Made by a program: the position numbers and the translations under genes. Below are positions 5,381 to 8,234 of a stretch of 8,234 nt of DNA, piece after piece; positions within the stretch are counted from its first letter, which is position 1; each line of letters begins with the position of its first letter. This stretch comes from Gammaproteobacteria bacterium. GTDB taxonomy: Bacteria; Pseudomonadota; Gammaproteobacteria; UBA6429; Thiohalophilaceae. The notes beneath the pieces were generated by a model. It was not told the origin of the DNA and did not search any database. It saw nothing but the letters and a program-made list of their open reading frames with translations. The stretch covers positions 1 through 8,234 of the forward strand of contig JAUVGM010000087.1 in the NCBI GenBank assembly GCA_030593785.1. Reading direction: 5' to 3'.

Positions 5381-7081
5381 TTATTGCATTCTTACTTGTT
5401 TAAGACGTGATTTCATACGACTCACTTGTTCAGCCATTTGTTGCTCGCTATCAATCACAATCGGTTTTAACAAAATAACCAGTTCACTTTTCACCGTGAT
5501 GTCCTGTCGATGAGTGAATAACTCACCCAATAATGGGATATCGCCCAACAAAGGAACTTTTGATTCATTTTGTTCAATTCTGTTTTGCATCAACCCACCA
5601 ATAATAACTACCTGACCACTTCTGGCGCGAATAATACTGTCTGATTCTCGTATGGAGCTAACCGCTAAAGGTACACTTAAAGCGGTACCGGAGGCGACGC
5701 TAATATTTTTAACCTTTTCTGTAACCGTGCTCACTGAAGGATGCACATGTAAAATTATTTCACCGCTCTCACTGATTTGTGGAATAACATCTAGAGCCAC
5801 ACCAGAAAAGAACGGCGTTAATTCTACATTGCTTGAGGTTGATGCTGTTGCAGTTGTTGTGCTGGTATTACTTTCTACGTCAGTAATAAAGAATTCATCT
5901 TTACCAACTTTAATAACGGCTTTTTGATTGTTAACCGTTGATATTTGCGGGCTTGATAATACTTGTACATCACCCTGTGTTTTTAATAATTCGATAAAAG
6001 CGGTAAAATCAGAACCGATATTTAATGCAGCAGTAAACATTCCGCCAAAGGCTGACGTTGCGGTGCCTGTGAGTTGTGACAAAGCAGTTGGATTTAACTC
6101 TCCGGTATTACCAGCAATGCTGGTCACACCTGAGCCATCAAAAATACTACCGCCGCCGGTTTGACCAATCAGTGTTCTATTATTTCCTGATACTGCTAGT
6201 GCCGCCCAGTTAATTCCGGTTTGAAAATGTTCACTCAATTCTACTTCGAGGATTTTAGCTTCAATAATTACCTGACGCTGAACAAACCTTTGCGTTTTGT
6301 TAATAAATTTTTCTACTGCACGTAATTCATAAGGCATTGCACGCACAACAACCATGCCTGATTGTGGGCTAACAACAACATTTCGTCCTTCTTTATTGCC
6401 GACAAGTGCCGTTAAACTTTGTTTTAATTCAGCCCAAAAATCTGATTTACTATCTGTACTAATATTACTTCCAGAAACACTTTGCGAAGTGCTTGCAGTT
6501 GTACCCGTACCGCTTACAGATTCAGTTACCTGACCAGAGCTAACGCTCATTTTTGAACCACCACTACGATTCACATTAAGATAGTTCATAGTGAAAATGC
6601 GTGTACGCATCGTATTTGGGAAAACACTGTAGCCTGTTTTGGTTTTCTCAAAGTCATAGCCATATACATCACGTACAACTTCCATGACTTCAGCCACATT
6701 GACATTTTTCAAATCAAGAGTGATTCGCCCTCTTACCTTTGGATGTAAAACCATGTTGTGGTTACTGTCCTCAACCAATCCCATGAAGAACTGACGAACT
6801 TTTGCACGATGAACTTTAATATCAAAACGAGGTTCAACATCAATACTACCTGCACCTGGTGCACTTAAATTTATATCGGGTAATAAAGCAGATGCAACTT
6901 CATCCTCAGACGCGGATTGTACTGTTGCTGTTGTTGTCGGCTGGCTACTCTGGAATGCATCATTGATCATTTGATCCAGAGCACTGACTTCTTTTGTTCC
7001 GGATTGACTGGCACAGGCACTTAACAACATGCAAGCCATGCTAATGGTCATTAACCGAAATGTTTTATTACTTTTTTTCAA
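5381..7081 (-). CDS. mshL: MSHA secretin lipoprotein MshL
   Basis: This is a 566-residue secretin that should form the outer-membrane gate through which the MSHA pilus passes. It has a lipoprotein signal ending in the lipobox LSAC, with C23 the lipidated residue. An N0/STN-like domain follows at about 84-145 (VRGRITLDLKNVNVAEVMEVV), then a Ser/Thr/Gly-rich linker (about 172-212), an N1-like domain (about 213-280), and the C-terminal secretin barrel (about 370-545) with SGQVVIIGGLMQ and VPLLGDIPLLGELF (509-522). A second Thr/Ser-rich loop lies at 402-418. The start is a rare TTG at 7079-7081 supported by GGAG 6 bases upstream; the next ATG (codon 11) would remove the positively charged signal-peptide start. 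Length and layout are typical of MshL/PilQ-type proteins. Confidence 0.95.
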   Translation of the reverse strand: MKKSNKTFRLMTISMACMLLSACASQSGTKEVSALDQMINDAFQSSQPTTTATVQSASEDEVASALLPDINLSAPGAGSIDVEPRFDIKVHRAKVRQFFMGLVEDSNHNMVLHPKVRGRITLDLKNVNVAEVMEVVRDVYGYDFEKTKTGYSVFPNTMRTRIFTMNYLNVNRSGGSKMSVSSGQVTESVSGTGTTASTSQSVSGSNISTDSKSDFWAELKQSLTALVGNKEGRNVVVSPQSGMVVVRAMPYELRAVEKFINKTQRFVQRQVIIEAKILEVELSEHFQTGINWAALAVSGNNRTLIGQTGGGSIFDGSGVTSIAGNTGELNPTALSQLTGTATSAFGGMFTAALNIGSDFTAFIELLKTQGDVQVLSSPQISTVNNQKAVIKVGKDEFFITDVESNTSTTTATASTSSNVELTPFFSGVALDVIPQISESGEIILHVHPSVSTVTEKVKNISVASGTALSVPLAVSSIRESDSIIRARSGQVVIIGGLMQNRIEQNESKVPLLGDIPLLGELFTHRQDITVKSELVILLKPIVIDSEQQMAEQVSRMKSRLKQVRMQ

Positions 7082-7087
7082 ACTGCT

Positions 7088-7091
7088 CTCC
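7088..7091 (-). promoter_or_regulatory. Shine-Dalgarno site that supports the TTG start of mshL
   Basis: GGAG on the minus strand lies 6 bases before the TTG at 7081, an ideal distance. There is no comparable site before the in-frame ATG at codon 11. The 72-base gap between mshK and mshL otherwise holds only AT-rich sequence, with a TTGACT but no properly spaced -10 box. Confidence 0.65.
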
Positions 7092-7153
7092 GCCTAATCT
7101 TCCAAATATAAAGATAGTCAAATAAATTTATAACTAACGCACTCTTAATCTTA

Positions 7154-7519
7154 TTACCGTTTTATCATCTTTTTCGAAATACTCGAAACCAGCCGAATAG
7201 TAAAAACCTTGCCCTGCTTTTTTAATTTTACTGTCGAAGGATAAATAGCAACCACTTTAGCGCCATTAACCGTATCGCCAGGTTCAACAGAACGATCATT
7301 TACTATCGCAGATCGGCGTGTTGCTGAAATACGAACCGACGACAAAGAAAAACTGATTTTTCCTGCTACTTTTTGTCCGCCCGGTAAAATCAATCGATAG
7401 CCTGGCGGACGTGTTGGATCATCCAGCTGTGCATGTACTGTTATTGATGCTAAAGAAAACATCAATATAAACAAGCTGGACAATAAAGTCTTTAAACTAA
7501 ACACCAATCCAACCCTCAT
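7154..7519 (-). CDS. mshK: MSHA biogenesis protein MshK
   Basis: This small secreted protein has up to 121 residues. A signal peptide (about 1-30, probable cut after VHA) precedes DPTRPPG (34-40), a motif seen in MshK and related type II secretion/pilus linker proteins. After that comes a compact beta-rich domain (about 55-112: VRISATRRSAIVNDRSVEPG, VFTIRLV) like the small PilP/GspC-type domains that touch the secretin. The identification rests on this motif, size and position between mshJ and mshL. The ATG at 7519 has no Shine-Dalgarno sequence and overlaps mshJ by 23 bases. A GTG at 7504 (codon 6) has GAGGG 8 bases upstream and would still leave a complete signal peptide, so the true start may be there. 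Confidence 0.85.
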   Translation of the reverse strand: MRVGLVFSLKTLLSSLFILMFSLASITVHAQLDDPTRPPGYRLILPGGQKVAGKISFSLSSVRISATRRSAIVNDRSVEPGDTVNGAKVVAIYPSTVKLKKQGKVFTIRLVSSISKKMIKR

Positions 7520-8165
7520 GAAAACTTAATGTGTGCACCGTTATGACTATTTTAGACACTGGATATTTGTCGACATTTAATTCCAACACATCCCAGTAAA
7601 AATTCCACGGTAATTCATCTAATGCTTTAAGATATTTTAAAGTACTTAAATATGAACCTTTAAATTCAATTTGCAGGCCATGACGATAAATACCCAACGT
7701 TTCTGCTTCTTCACCTTCTTTAGCTTTTAGTGGCGATAAAGGTTCTGCACCTAAACTTTGTACTCGTTGTAATTTTAAATCTGTATTCTGAGCAAGAACC
7801 ACTTCTAATACTTTGGCCATTTGCTTTGGCTCAATCAAACCATGCATTTTTTCTTTTAACTGAACATTTAAATTTGCAATCTGTTCATCAAGCAATTTAA
7901 TTTTTTGCTTTTCCTGAAAATCAGGGTCACGGTTTCTTTTACTTTTTAAAATAATTATTTGGCTTGCAAGTTGTGTCGTTTGTGTTTGTAAACTGACAAT
8001 TTGCTTATCAATCACATCATATTGCTGATTAAGAGGTGAAATCAGCAGTTCAATAAAAACAATAATAATTGCTACAACAGAAAGTAGCATAACCGAAAGT
8101 CGTTCACGCTCATTCAATGCATCAAACTTATCAAATAACGGCTGCAACTGTGTCTGTAGACTCAT
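7497..8165 (-). CDS. mshJ: MSHA biogenesis protein MshJ (PilO/GspM-like)
   Basis: This is a 222-residue bitopic inner-membrane protein. It has a short cytosolic N-terminus, one membrane helix (about 24-43), a long charged heptad-like segment (about 48-108) that likely forms a coiled coil, and a C-terminal alpha/beta domain (about 112-222) with YLSTLKYLKALDELPW and ELNVDKYPVSKIVITVHTLS, typical of PilO/GspM-type ferredoxin-like domains. It should pair with MshI to form the inner-membrane alignment complex. The ATG at 8165 shares its A with the TAA stop of mshI (TAATG), indicating coupled translation; GAGG lies 10 bases upstream. Its 3' end overlaps the start region of mshK. Confidence 0.88.
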   Translation of the reverse strand: MSLQTQLQPLFDKFDALNERERLSVMLLSVVAIIIVFIELLISPLNQQYDVIDKQIVSLQTQTTQLASQIIILKSKRNRDPDFQEKQKIKLLDEQIANLNVQLKEKMHGLIEPKQMAKVLEVVLAQNTDLKLQRVQSLGAEPLSPLKAKEGEEAETLGIYRHGLQIEFKGSYLSTLKYLKALDELPWNFYWDVLELNVDKYPVSKIVITVHTLSFHEGWIGV

Positions 8166-8234
8166 TAGGGTGCAGCCTCATCCGTTTTTTTATTTTGCAA
8201 ACTGAAGTTTAACCACTGTTTTTTCTTTTCTTGA
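8165..8234 (-). CDS. mshI: C-terminal end of the gene before mshJ, probably MshI (window edge)
   Basis: An open frame enters from the right edge and codes for QEKKKQWLNFSLQNKKTDEA followed by Ala-Pro and the TAA at 8165-8167. Only 22 residues are visible, too few to identify by sequence. The assignment to MshI (a PilM/PilN-like inner-membrane protein) rests on gene order, because mshI directly precedes mshJ in MSHA loci, and on the one-base stop/start overlap with mshJ. The hydrophobic-alternating WLNFSL followed by a charged tail would fit the last strand of a PilN-type domain. Confidence 0.6.
   Translation of the reverse strand, partial: QEKKKQWLNFSLQNKKTDEAAP

Noticed and set aside
5652..6164. 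Two rightward open frames opposite mshL
   Set aside because: They lie wholly within a strongly recognisable secretin gene on the other strand, have no ribosome sites or family features, and reflect the codon use of mshL.
7082..7153. Internal promoter between mshK and mshL
   Set aside because: A TTGACT is present, but no -10 box lies at a suitable distance before the ribosome site, and AT-rich gaps give such matches often.

Overview
This AT-rich window looks like a gammaproteobacterial chromosome segment, probably from a marine or aquatic lineage. The main reasons are an MSHA-type (type IV pilus-like) assembly gene cluster and a bioB-bioF biotin operon divergent from a comF/gntX-type gene, an arrangement I recall from pseudomonads. 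I cannot assign a genus from the sequence alone.

Region 1 (about 1-1780) holds the start of a biotin operon read leftwards. It contains an unrecognised four-helix membrane protein gene, then bioB, then the first 56 codons of bioF. The genes are tightly packed: an ATGA overlap, then a 4-base gap. A good sigma-70 promoter (TTGACA, 16 bases, TATCAT) lies upstream. A match to the BirA operator (14 of 18 consensus bases, 15-base spacer) overlaps its -35 box, so biotin-responsive repression is likely. The operator also covers the start codon of the divergent comF gene, which encodes a phosphoribosyltransferase-fold protein with two Cys4 zinc-ribbon-like clusters.

Region 2 (about 2491-3400) contains a 193-base intergenic stretch with several inverted repeats, a short outer-membrane beta-barrel protein gene read leftwards, and that gene's probable promoter region.

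Region 3 (about 3402-8234) is a leftward MSHA biogenesis operon in the order mshI (3' end only), mshJ, mshK, mshL, mshM, mshN. Together these should build the envelope-spanning part of the pilus machine: inner-membrane PilN/PilO-like proteins (MshI, MshJ), a small periplasmic protein (MshK), the lipoprotein secretin (MshL), an ExeA-like ATPase with a C-terminal anchor (MshM) and a TPR protein anchored in the inner membrane (MshN). In the Vibrio-type order mshE would follow mshN. Here the cluster stops at mshN and passes into unrelated genes, so the motor, platform and pilin genes must lie elsewhere or be absent.

Most of the window is ordinary conserved biology. The item most worth following is the unknown membrane protein that leads an apparently BirA-controlled biotin operon. 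I saw no RNA genes, insertion sequences, CRISPR arrays or gene-free stretches above 300 bases.
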